This document shows, one piece after another, positions 23,901 to 30,318 of a stretch of DNA of 32,172 nt. The first letter of the stretch is position 1, and every line of letters starts with the position of its first letter. Where the stretch lies: positions 1 through 32,172 of the forward strand of contig JAVETB010000026.1 of the NCBI GenBank assembly GCA_034006265.1, read 5' to 3'. A program made the position numbers and the translations under genes. The stretch is from Syntrophus sp034006265. GTDB taxonomy: Bacteria > Desulfobacterota > Syntrophia > Syntrophales > Syntrophaceae. Under the pieces are notes generated by a model. The model saw only the letters and a program-made list of their open reading frames with translations. It was not told the origin of the DNA and made no database searches.

Positions 23901-24103
23901 TCAAGAGGGGTGGCCACTGTTGAGGCCATGGTTTCCGGGTTTGCACCGGGCAGGGAGGCGGAAACGCTGATCGTGGGAAAGTCCACCGCGGGCAGATCGC
24001 TCACCGGCAGGAGGCGATAACCGATCAGGCCGGCAAGGACGATGCTCATCATGCACAGCAGCGTCATGACAGGCCGGCGGATAAAGGGCTCCGAAAGATT
24101 CAC
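20987..24103 (-). CDS. RND multidrug efflux transporter, inner-membrane pump (MdtB/AcrB type)
   Basis: 1038 residues, normal for the HAE family. GTG start at 24103, overlapping the stop of the membrane-fusion gene (GTGA). The start NLSEPFIRRPVMTLLCMMSI is typical of MdtB/MdtC-like pumps. Proton-relay residues are present: paired Asp in VGFVVDDAIVMLENI (TM4) and Lys in MLVGLVKKNGIMMVD (TM10). Two large periplasmic loops and twelve hydrophobic helices are visible. It exports amphiphilic drugs or metabolites in exchange for protons, in complex with the lipoprotein encoded just upstream and an outer-membrane channel. No tolC-like gene is present in the window. Confidence 0.95.
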   Translation of the reverse strand: MNLSEPFIRRPVMTLLCMMSIVLAGLIGYRLLPVSDLPAVDFPTISVSASLPGANPETMASTVATPLEKEFTTIAGLDSMISTSSQSSTRITLQFDLNRDIDAAAQDVQSAISRASRRLPEDLPTPPSFRKVNPADQPILYLALTSPTLPMYVLNEYGETQLAQQISRVTGVAQVSVYGSQKYAVRIELDPHALASRGIGIDEVSSVISHYNVNNPLGTLTGPQTLATLQSENQLMKAGLYLPLVVAYRDGQPVRLQELGNVRDSVENDRVAAWFATPTTRSRAIILAIQRQPGTNTIQVADAIKALLPAFREKLPASVSLVVLRDSSIPIKDSARDVQFTLYLTLVLVVLVIFLFLRNLSATAIPSLTLPVSLIGTFAVMYLLDYSIDNLSLMALTLSVGFVVDDAIVMLENIMRHVEMGKPRMQAALEGAREIGFTIVSMTLSLAAVFIPVLFMGGIVGRLFREFSVTIAVAVLISGFVSLSLTPMLASRFIRVPGRERHGRVYLLVEAGFDAMLSFYRRTLLWVLSRERATLIFSAALLAATVFLFYAIPKGFIPSEDRDQISIRTEAAENISFDSMVQHQLALLDIVQKDPNVDRFMCSVASGGGQVAANTGSMFIVLKPRRERELSADQVIDRLRPKLASVPGIRAFPTNPPPINIGGRVTKSLYQVTFQGIETKELFRYGAEMEDRMRRMEELQDVSSDLQLKNPEVHIDIDRDQAFILNVTPMQIENALYSAYGSRQISTIYTPNNDYQVILELLPQYRTDPSVLSMLHVRSSTGQLVPLRAITTLREDIGPLTISHSGQLPSVTISFNLKPGYSLGQAVERIQAMTAASMPSGMTYEFQGTAKAFQSSLASMGILLILAIVVIYIILGILYESFYHPVTILSALPFAGFGALLALMAFRHDLSIYAFVGIVMLVGLVKKNGIMMVDFAIEAQRKQGKNPHDAVYEACLVRFRPIMMTTMAALMAGLPIALGYGAGAESRRPLGLAVVGGLLFSQTLTLYVTPVFYVVMEKLRSRIAGGLRKQDSTTGTEP

Positions 24104-25257
24104 GGACGCTCCCCCGGCGCTTTTGCGGGCTCTTTAACGGCGGCGGTCCTGATTTTGACCCGGGCGCCCGGGACGAGCTCCAGGTGGCCGTCGGTTACAA
24201 CACGCTCGCCGGCCCCCAAGCCCCTTTCGATGACAGCCTCAACCCCGGTGGCCATCTGGACGGCAACCGGCCGGAGTTCAACCGTCTGGTCCTCTTTGAC
24301 GACAAAGACAAATTTTCCGTCCTGGCCCGCCTGAACCGCCTCCGCCGGCACGACCAGGGCCCCCTTCCGGACCCCGAGCACCAGGGTCGCGGTGACGTAC
24401 TGGCCCGGCCAGAGCGCCTCCCGATCATTGTGGAACACCCCGGCAAGACGCACCGTTCCGGTTCCTTGATTGATCGAATTGTCGATAAAAAAGAGGTCGC
24501 CCTCCTCCGGAGGCCTGCCGTCCCCCGGTAATCCCGCCCTGACTTTCAGGACTCCTCCAGCCATCGCGCTGCGGATTGCGGGCAGATCTGCCTGGGGGAC
24601 GCTGAAAAAGACCTCGATGGGCCGGATCTGGTTGATCGTCACCATGGTGGCCTCCCTGGCCCTGATCAAGGTCCCTTCCGCGGTGAGAAGGTCTCCGGTC
24701 CGCCCGGTGATCGGACTGTGGATGGAACAGCGTTCGACCTGGAGCCTCGCCGTGGCTGCGGCGGCCCGGTCGGCTCGGACCGTTGCCGTCAGGGCGGCCG
24801 CCTCGGCCTGGGCCTTGTCGTTGTCGCTCCGGGAAATCAATTCCCGCCTGAAGAGCTCTCGAAAACGTGCCGCCGTCAGGAGGGCATGTTCTTCCATGGC
24901 CCGATCCCGAAGAAGGTTGGCCCTGGCCCTATCCAGCTCCGCCTGGTAGGATCGGGAGTCGATGGTAAAGAGGAGATCTCCCCGCCGGATCGTCTGCCCC
25001 TTGCTGAAGTGCACCTTGGCAAGAATGCCGTCAACCTCCGACTTGATCTGGATACTCGAGCGGGCCTGAACATTTCCGAACGTTTTGATTTCTACCGGAA
25101 TTTCTTTGAGTACCGCCTTGGCGGCGGTGACAGGAATCTGTCTGTCCCGGCTTGTTTTTGCCGGAGCGGCATCCCGGGAAGTTTCCGAACAGGCGGTGAT
25201 CAGAAAAAACGATATCACGAGGGTGGCAGCGGCCAGACAGGCAAAGCGCTTTTTCAT
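24100..25257 (-). CDS. RND efflux membrane-fusion (periplasmic adaptor) lipoprotein
   Basis: 385 residues from the ATG at 25257 (MKKRFACLAAATLVISFFLI), which gives a proper lipoprotein signal ending TAC; the in-frame ATG at 25362 lies upstream of the promoter and is rejected. The order of domains is HlyD/AcrA-like: barrel-sandwich half (SSIQIKSEVDGILAKVHFSKG), alpha-helical hairpin (YQAELDRARANLLRDRAMEE and on, about 125-180), second lipoyl half (CSIHSPITGRTGDLL), beta-barrel (RPIEVFFSVPQADL) and membrane-proximal domain. It bridges the pump and the outer-membrane channel. Its TGA stop overlaps the GTG of the pump gene. Confidence 0.93.
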   Translation of the reverse strand: MKKRFACLAAATLVISFFLITACSETSRDAAPAKTSRDRQIPVTAAKAVLKEIPVEIKTFGNVQARSSIQIKSEVDGILAKVHFSKGQTIRRGDLLFTIDSRSYQAELDRARANLLRDRAMEEHALLTAARFRELFRRELISRSDNDKAQAEAAALTATVRADRAAAATARLQVERCSIHSPITGRTGDLLTAEGTLIRAREATMVTINQIRPIEVFFSVPQADLPAIRSAMAGGVLKVRAGLPGDGRPPEEGDLFFIDNSINQGTGTVRLAGVFHNDREALWPGQYVTATLVLGVRKGALVVPAEAVQAGQDGKFVFVVKEDQTVELRPVAVQMATGVEAVIERGLGAGERVVTDGHLELVPGARVKIRTAAVKEPAKAPGERP

Positions 25258-25302
25258 GAAGGACGACCTTTCCGCACACGGCATGGGAAGAAAATATGGG
25301 GA

Positions 25303-25331
25303 AAAATAGGCCATACGAAAAGCACCGTCAA
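25303..25331 (-). promoter_or_regulatory. Promoter of the efflux operon
   Basis: -35 TTGACG (25331-25326), 17-base spacer, -10 TATTTT (25308-25303), placing the transcription start near 25296, about 40 bases before the adaptor start. The rest of the 25258-25651 divergent region shows no other clear element. Confidence 0.6.
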
Positions 25332-25651
25332 GATTTAATTGGAGCGGCCCGGTTTTTACCACCTTCTCATCGGCATGGAGAAGAAGCGGCCGGTTTCGAC
25401 CCGTCCACTAATCCGCGCGTCTTCCTCCTTTCGCCACAGTGAACGAGATCAGGTCCTGCACGCGTCCCGCCTTGATTTCCATCGTCCTTTCAAGCCTTCT
25501 TCCCTGTGAAGTCGCGGAACACAAGGCTCTTGCCATCATGATATTTATTTCCTGAAGACTGTGATATGAAAGGGAATAATTTGTTGGATGTAACCTCTTT
25601 TTAGGGAAGGCGTGCCCAGACGCTGACAGCCTGTCTGCACGGCCTGCGGGA

Positions 25652-26272
25652 ATGTCTATGGTATTTGGGAAAAAAGAAACGATTTCAACACTGGATGAAG
25701 TTCTCGAATCAAGCTGGAAACAGCTCCATAACGGCGTCCGAAACTTCAGGGACCCCTTTCACCAGGCCGTCCTGACCACCATGGACGGCCGCAGACCCCA
25801 GGTGCGGATCGTGATCCTGAGGGAGTTTTCAGAAAGGGAGCGGACCTTGATCTGTCACTGCGATGCCCGGGGTTCAAAGGTACTGCAGATCCGGGACAAT
25901 CCCAATGCGAGCTGGCTGTTCTATCATCCTGAAAAGTGGCTGCAGCTGCGCATTTCAGGAACCGCTTCGGTCCACACCGATGACCAGGTGGCGGAAGCAC
26001 AGTGGGACCAGGTGCGCCTGCATCACCGCATCAACTACTGCGCAGACATTCCGCCGGGGTCGCCCACGGAGAATCCAACCTCGGGTCTTTCGGGTTTTCT
26101 CCTGGAAAAGGCGCCCAAATTATTTGATGTCCCCGAAGCCCGGAAAAACTTTGCCGCCATTGTCTGCCGGTTTGATGAAATGGACTGGCTGCTGCTGAAA
26201 TTGACCGGCCATCTCCGGGCAAAATTCTCCTGGAAAGAAAGCGGGATGGACGCGTCCTGGGTGATCCCCTGA
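25652..26272 (+). CDS. Pyridoxamine 5'-phosphate oxidase-like flavin-binding protein
   Basis: 206 residues. The ATG at 25658 (third codon) has GGGA at better spacing than the one at 25652. The split-barrel FMN fold is suggested by FHQAVLTTMDGRRPQVRIVILREF, the phosphate-binding RGSKVLQIRDNPNASWLFYHPEKWLQLRISG and a C-terminal strand pair (FAAIVCRFDEMDWLLLKL, HLRAKFSW). The conserved substrate-binding C-terminus of true PdxH is not evident, so this belongs to the general PNPOx-like group (FMN-dependent oxidase or reductase, substrate unknown). It is a single gene, divergent from the efflux operon. Confidence 0.8.
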   Translation: MSMVFGKKETISTLDEVLESSWKQLHNGVRNFRDPFHQAVLTTMDGRRPQVRIVILREFSERERTLICHCDARGSKVLQIRDNPNASWLFYHPEKWLQLRISGTASVHTDDQVAEAQWDQVRLHHRINYCADIPPGSPTENPTSGLSGFLLEKAPKLFDVPEARKNFAAIVCRFDEMDWLLLKLTGHLRAKFSWKESGMDASWVIP

Positions 26273-26338
26273 CGTTCTGATGATGGCCGCCGGAACGATG
26301 GGCCTTTCCTGAAGGCACCGTCGCCGGTCCTGCCTCAT

Positions 26339-26569
26339 TTACCAGAAAAACGAGAGGGGTATTTTCATCGCCCCATGGACATCGTGCTGGATGACGACAA
26401 AGTCATCCTGAACATCAATGAGATGGGCGTTCCGATGGGAAAGGTTTGATTCGTTGAAGCGGAGCTTGTAATAGGAACTGTTTTCAAGCACACCGCAGGA
26501 GCCCTTTTCCGGAAAGTCCAGTGTCCCTCTCCTGCCGATCAATGTTTTCAGATATTGTTGGTAATTCAT
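26339..26569 (-). CDS. Small hypothetical protein with Sm-like strand pattern
   Basis: 76 residues from the ATG at 26569 (MNYQQYLKTLIGRRGTLDFP), with AAAGGGACGATCT upstream; an in-frame ATG at 26677 would give an unlikely extension. A short helix is followed by five strand-like segments (RRGTLDF, GVLENSSYYKLRF, AHLIDVQDDFVVIQ, MKIPLSFF), which resembles small SH3/Sm-type barrels. I cannot name the family. It has no membrane segment and is convergent with the PNPOx-like gene. Confidence 0.55.
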   Translation of the reverse strand: MNYQQYLKTLIGRRGTLDFPEKGSCGVLENSSYYKLRFNESNLSHRNAHLIDVQDDFVVIQHDVHGAMKIPLSFFW

Positions 26570-27448
26570 AGATCGTCCCTTTAGTCCGTCCGGCATGTCA
26601 TGCTTCGTTGAAGCATCTTTCCAGGCGGTTAAAAATAAAATCTTTCTAAGAAGAAAGCCCCCTTTTCCTTTCGGCATTCGGATTCGGACAAGCGGTTACG
26701 CGGCCCAGAGTCAGACGAAAGACGACTTTTGCTGGAACTCCGCCGGCCGAATCGCCAAAGTGCTGTAATAGTGCCACAATTTAACAGAAACTCAATACGG
26801 ATCGATTACGGAACATATACCAGCATAAAACTGAGATAATCGATACATCCCGATATGCGACCCTCTGTACGGACAGCTTCTGAATATTGTTTTGACGCTC
26901 GCGAAGCAAGGCGTTAACGGCCCCCTTCAGGGGCCAATTCCATCCGTTGACACTGTTGGCTTTTTGGTTCCCTCCGCGGACAGGAATACCTGGTACTGCA
27001 GGGTTTGGATGACAGGAGTGTCGGCCTGGTCCGTGGCATGCGCGGGCCAGGCCGACAAGAAGATGAACATTGCTTGAAGTATGGCAAAGCAAGTATGGTG
27101 CCGGAACATCATTCTCGGACTCTTTTTTGATCGATGGGGCCTGAAAACCGGTTGATCCCATGTCCCATCATCCATCGGTTCCTCGAGAAATTTCCGCTTT
27201 GAAACACTGGACCGGCGGGCCACATGTCCAGAAACAATTGGAAATCACCAGAAAAAAATACCTCTTAAGCTTTCATGCTTCCTTTTCGCCCCGGTTCCTG
27301 TATATAAATCGGCTGTCCATCCCTCTCAGCTCCGGGAGGCGGCCGAAGGGAAATGGAGAACAGAGAGGGACCGTCAGGAAACCGATGTGACATCGTCGGA
27401 AGTGGCCTCGCACGGTCCTCGGAATGATGGCAACTGGGAGGAACGGTT
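26570..27448. other. Long intergenic region with at most one small gene
   Basis: About 880 bases. Contains the possible secreted peptide gene at 26927-27112 and a GC hairpin, GGCCCC-TGAA-GGGGGCC on the minus strand (26919-26935). No tRNA, repeat array or strong promoter was found. Confidence 0.4.
26927..27112 (-). CDS. Possible small secreted protein
   Basis: 61 residues from the ATG at 27112. The first 26 residues form a convincing signal peptide (HHTCFAILQAMFIFLSAWPAHA, cut after AHA). The mature part (TDQADTPVIQTLQYQVFLSA) is short, with no Cys or known motif. The ribosome site is weak (GAG before the ATG). It may be a real small periplasmic protein or a decayed gene. Confidence 0.35.
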   Translation of the reverse strand: MMFRHHTCFAILQAMFIFLSAWPAHATDQADTPVIQTLQYQVFLSAEGTKKPTVSTDGIGP

Positions 27449-28042
27449 TTGATTTCGAGAATAGACCATGTATCGCTTGCGGTAAGAGACCAGAAAAGAG
27501 CGGAACATTTTTTCCGGGACGTATTGGGGGCTGTTGCCTGCGTCGGCTCCATGGGGAGCCCCCAGATGAAGTACTTCTGGCAGATCTTTTCCCTGGGCGA
27601 TCTGTCCCGCCTGGAGATCATCTCACCCACGGGAAAGGGCAGCTATCTTGACGGGTTTCTGAAGCACAGGGAAGGCGGCGTCCACCACATCACGCTCCAG
27701 ACACCGGATCTCCGCAGGACGATGAACCATCTCGAGGAAAAGGGCATTCCCTTTTTTGGATACAACGAGTATTACGGCGCTGTGTGGAAGGAGATATTCA
27801 TCCATCCCCGCCATGCCTTCGGGGTCCTGATCCAAATTGCGGAGTTTGACCCGGATGACTGGCTGTCGGAAGCGGTGAAGCTCCCCGGGGGAAAGAGATG
27901 GCAGGTTGAAAAAACGGACATGGGGGCAACCCTCACATTTTCACATCCCGGAGGCGGCAGAGTCCGGCTGACTTTTGATCGTGACGAACTGAAGGAACTG
28001 GCAGCGGAACTTGAAGCGGCGCTCTCGAAGGGTTTCCCATGA
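27449..28042 (+). CDS. VOC-superfamily protein (methylmalonyl-CoA epimerase-like)
   Basis: 197 residues from a TTG start with GGGAGGAACGG upstream. The first 135 residues are a paired beta-alpha-beta-beta-beta VOC domain: RIDHVSLAVRDQKRAEHFF (metal His7), SRLEIISP (Glu56), GGVHHITLQT (His79/80) and FGVLIQIAEF. The last metal position is Gln129, where epimerases carry Glu, while position 56 is Glu, where they often carry Gln. A C-terminal segment of about 60 residues (VEKTDMGATLTFSHPGGGRV...) is not part of the usual epimerase. It acts probably on a CoA thioester or other small metabolite. Downstream, an imperfect hairpin at 28059-28087 may end the transcript. Confidence 0.8.
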   Translation: MISRIDHVSLAVRDQKRAEHFFRDVLGAVACVGSMGSPQMKYFWQIFSLGDLSRLEIISPTGKGSYLDGFLKHREGGVHHITLQTPDLRRTMNHLEEKGIPFFGYNEYYGAVWKEIFIHPRHAFGVLIQIAEFDPDDWLSEAVKLPGGKRWQVEKTDMGATLTFSHPGGGRVRLTFDRDELKELAAELEAALSKGFP

Positions 28043-28112
28043 TGTCGCCGGAGGGTACCGGAAAGGTGCAGTTCCACCGGCTTTCCGTATAACCATTACG
28101 GACAATACCTGA

Positions 28113-28186
28113 GATCCAAACGTCATTTCCCGCGCCGGAACGTAAAGTCTAGGCCAATAGGCTTAAGCTTCGTAAGAGTTTGGGTC
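28113..28186 (+). ncRNA. Candidate structured RNA upstream of the PEP-CTERM gene
   Basis: A closing stem GATCCAAAC (28113-28121) / GTTTGGGTC (28178-28186) has nine pairs with one G-U. Inside it are TTCC-CGCGCC-GGAA (28127-28140) and AAGTCTA-GGCCAA-TAGGCTT (28145-28164, seven pairs). The strings ACGTAAAGTC and GGCTTAAG recall, at a distance, the ACGCAAAGCC...GGCCTAA core of the GEMM/c-di-GMP-I riboswitch, but the 3' half of that class does not match. It lies 360 bases before the PEP-CTERM gene. The rest of 28043-28545 shows only a G-run (28381-28388). Confidence 0.3.
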
Positions 28187-28545
28187 ATTGAAAATTCAGG
28201 CTAAGCCCGATTGCATCGTTCTTTAATATTGTTTAAAAGATATGTAGAAATTGTGTTTATTGATTCCCGGTTTCCGGGCTCCCCCACAGGGGCAAAGGAT
28301 GGAAACCGACACGACCCTGTTCATCGATCGTTTTTCCATTCCGCTGCCGAGTCTGCAGGGACCCGGACTGGCAGACAAAGGGGGGGGGGTGATTTCTCAC
28401 AACCAGACGAACGTTCGAGACAACTCGGAAAAAGGGTTTTTACAGCATCGCTCAACAGTTCTTCCAAGACGATACCAGGCATCCTTGAGCAGGGAAAACC
28501 GTTCCGAACGCAGGGAATGATCCGGCGGATGCAGAGGAGGAAACC

Positions 28546-29103
28546 ATGAAAAAAGTTTTAATCTTGTCTTTCTGTTTGCTTTTCGGCCTGTTCGTTTTTG
28601 CAACCAACAGTTTTGCCGACCAGTGGCTGGATAAGGTCGTGTCATTCGACCGGCCGGCGGGCTCCTCAAGTGAAGGCGGGCCGGCCGAGTATGCCTTGGG
28701 CCCCAACGACGGTAATCACGTTTCCATTGACATCCCGGAAACCCTTATCCTTGCCTTTACAGACAATACGGCCTACGACGGAGCCGGCAACGACCTCAAA
28801 ATCTATCAGGTGATAGGTGGCGATTCCAATGTCGACATCTACGCAAGCAAAGACAACATCACCTATGTTTACCTGGGTCGGACCGCCTACGATGTGGAGT
28901 ATGACTTGAGCAGCTACTCCGGCCTTCCGTATGTGACCTATCTGAAATTCGTAGGGCTGGACAATGGAGGAGCCGTTGCGGGCTTTGATCTTGACGCTGT
29001 CGAAGCCCTCAATTCAGGCGCACCTGTACCCCTACCGCCTGCCATACTCCTTCTCGGTTCAGGCTTGGTCGGCCTTATCGGTTTGAGAAGCAGAAAGTCT
29101 TGA
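28546..29103 (+). CDS. PEP-CTERM/exosortase-sorted extracellular protein
   Basis: 185 residues with GGAGGAAACC before the ATG. An N-terminal signal peptide (MKKVLILSFCLLFGLFVFAT...SFA) leads to a beta-rich, Asp/Gly-rich domain of about 130 residues (SIDIPETLILAFTDNTAYDG, VDIYASKDNITYVYLGRTAY, YVTYLKFVGLDNG). The C-terminus is the tripartite sorting tail: VPLPPAILLLGSG, hydrophobic helix LVGLIGL, and basic RSRKS. Such proteins are processed by an exosortase and go to the cell surface or matrix of EPS-producing Gram-negatives. The exosortase itself is not in the window. The body domain looks like a lectin or adhesin-type sandwich, but no family is assigned. Confidence 0.85.
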   Translation: MKKVLILSFCLLFGLFVFATNSFADQWLDKVVSFDRPAGSSSEGGPAEYALGPNDGNHVSIDIPETLILAFTDNTAYDGAGNDLKIYQVIGGDSNVDIYASKDNITYVYLGRTAYDVEYDLSSYSGLPYVTYLKFVGLDNGGAVAGFDLDAVEALNSGAPVPLPPAILLLGSGLVGLIGLRSRKS

Positions 29104-29229
29104 TCCTGCACATGGGCAGGGGAATCCGGATTCACGAGGATGGCCTCGTCTTCTAAAGGGGGGGCATCTGCAGGGAGCCGTTCTTTTCTGATGTGGATCT
29201 GAGTTCTCCGAAAATAATCATTGCATAAC

Positions 29230-29259
29230 AAGAAAGGCGCATTTTCATGCGCCTTTCTT
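29230..29259 (+). terminator. Intrinsic terminator after the PEP-CTERM gene
   Basis: Perfect 12-bp stem AAGAAAGGCGCA / TGCGCCTTTCTT with loop TTTTCA. It is symmetric enough to work on both strands. Confidence 0.8.
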
Positions 29260-29289
29260 GACGTTGATTTCTGAGGAGGTTTGCCGGTC

Positions 29290-29535
29290 ATGCCGGATCA
29301 CGACAGAGAAAAAATAAAATCCATCATTGCAGAGCCTCCCGCCAACATCTCCGATTTCATGGACGCCTTCGATATTGTGACTGAAGGCATCGATTGCGCC
29401 CTGCAATCCTTTCTGACCACCGAGGACGAAAAAGCCTTTCTGCGCCGGTTGTTGAGCCGTCTACATGGCGACCGTGACCGCCTCATCATCGAATATTATA
29501 TCCTCAACTCGACCTCCCCGGGCTGTTTCTCCTGA
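29290..29535 (+). CDS. Small helical hypothetical protein
   Basis: 81 residues from the ATG at 29290 (MPDHDREKIKSIIAEPPANI), with AGGAGG ten bases upstream; a TTG at 29281 is too close to that site. The protein is acidic to neutral and mostly helical (FMDAFDIVTEGIDCALQSFL, AFLRRLLSRLHGDRDRLIIE), with no signal or membrane segment. No family is recognised. It stands just after a terminator and ends about 70 bases before the convergent rhodanese gene. Confidence 0.55.
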   Translation: MPDHDREKIKSIIAEPPANISDFMDAFDIVTEGIDCALQSFLTTEDEKAFLRRLLSRLHGDRDRLIIEYYILNSTSPGCFS

Positions 29536-29605
29536 TCTCGCTCCGATGCTCCGGTACGAATGGGCGCGCCCGCTCTCCCGCCGGATCGGGGATGGCGGAT
29601 GCGGT

Positions 29606-29890
29606 TCACTTCACGATTCTTACCTTGAGGACCCCGGCGGCATTTTCCATGGAACCCAGATTGACAACATCGCTGTATCCCAGTTTTTCGAGGGTTCCCT
29701 TGGCGATTTGCACCCGTCTTCCGGTTCTGCAGTAGAGGTAGATTTTCTGCGATTTATCGCAGGCCACGGACTCAATTTTTTCAGCAATCCGCCCATAGGG
29801 GATCAATACGGCGCCCTCAAGATGGCCGTTGTTCCATTCCGCCTCCGTCCGCACATCGACAACGGCCATCACGACCGTACCCATGCTCAT
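29606..29890 (-). CDS. Single-domain rhodanese-like sulfurtransferase, possibly missing its N-terminus
   Basis: 94 residues with rhodanese landmarks: VVDVRTEAEWNNGHLEGAVLIPYGRI and the active-site loop YLYCRTGRRV with Cys54, then LGYSDVVNLGSM. It would carry sulfur as a persulfide. The ATG at 29890 has no ribosome site. Just upstream, in another frame, the ATG at 29961 opens MKKDKLLPATLTISMAAGPL and ends in a TGA overlapping the rhodanese ATG. Short periplasmic rhodaneses (PspE type) normally begin with such a basic-hydrophobic signal, so a frameshift between signal and domain is possible, or the two are translationally coupled. Confidence 0.75.
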   Translation of the reverse strand: MSMGTVVMAVVDVRTEAEWNNGHLEGAVLIPYGRIAEKIESVACDKSQKIYLYCRTGRRVQIAKGTLEKLGYSDVVNLGSMENAAGVLKVRIVK

Positions 29891-30082
29891 AAACGCCGCG
29901 GCAGAGGACCGGCGGCCATCGAGATCGTCAATGTCGCGGGCAGCAGCTTATCCTTTTTCATGTTTTTCTCATTATTTTCGTCGCGTGCCGGCAGAAGAGT
30001 TATCCCGGATGCAGCTTTCAGAGATCCAATGCCGTCGCAAAGACGGGCGACAGAACTTTTTGAACCTGGAAGCAAATTATCC

Positions 30083-30111
30083 TTGACACATCATCCGACT
30101 TCATGTAGACG
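30083..30111 (+). promoter_or_regulatory. Possible promoter of the glucan phosphorylase gene
   Basis: -35 TTGACA (30083-30088), 17-base spacer, weak -10 TAGACG (30106-30111). The following 200 bases to the gene start are AT-rich and hold no other feature that I can support. Confidence 0.3.
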
Positions 30112-30318
30112 CGCTACGGTTATAGCTTTATTCATATACATTCAACAGTAATTCCCACCTTGACCAAAATCAAGGAATCCTTCGCGGAGCTCAAAATTAT
30201 CATTTTCAATATTTCATTTGACTGAGCAGTTGGCAAGGATTTTATTCCTCTCATTACAGAGGAGTAACCTGAAGGAAATCTGCAGCTCGACGCTGACATC
30301 TCAGAAAGGAAGAGTCCT

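Noticed and set aside
26781..27161. 126-codon minus frame in the 26570-27448 gap
   Set aside because: No signal peptide, motif or ribosome site; it overlaps the more plausible secreted-peptide frame.
28113..28186. Firm call of a c-di-GMP riboswitch
   Set aside because: Only part of the core resembles the class, and the tetraloop and 3' domain are not found, so it is kept only as an unassigned structured candidate.
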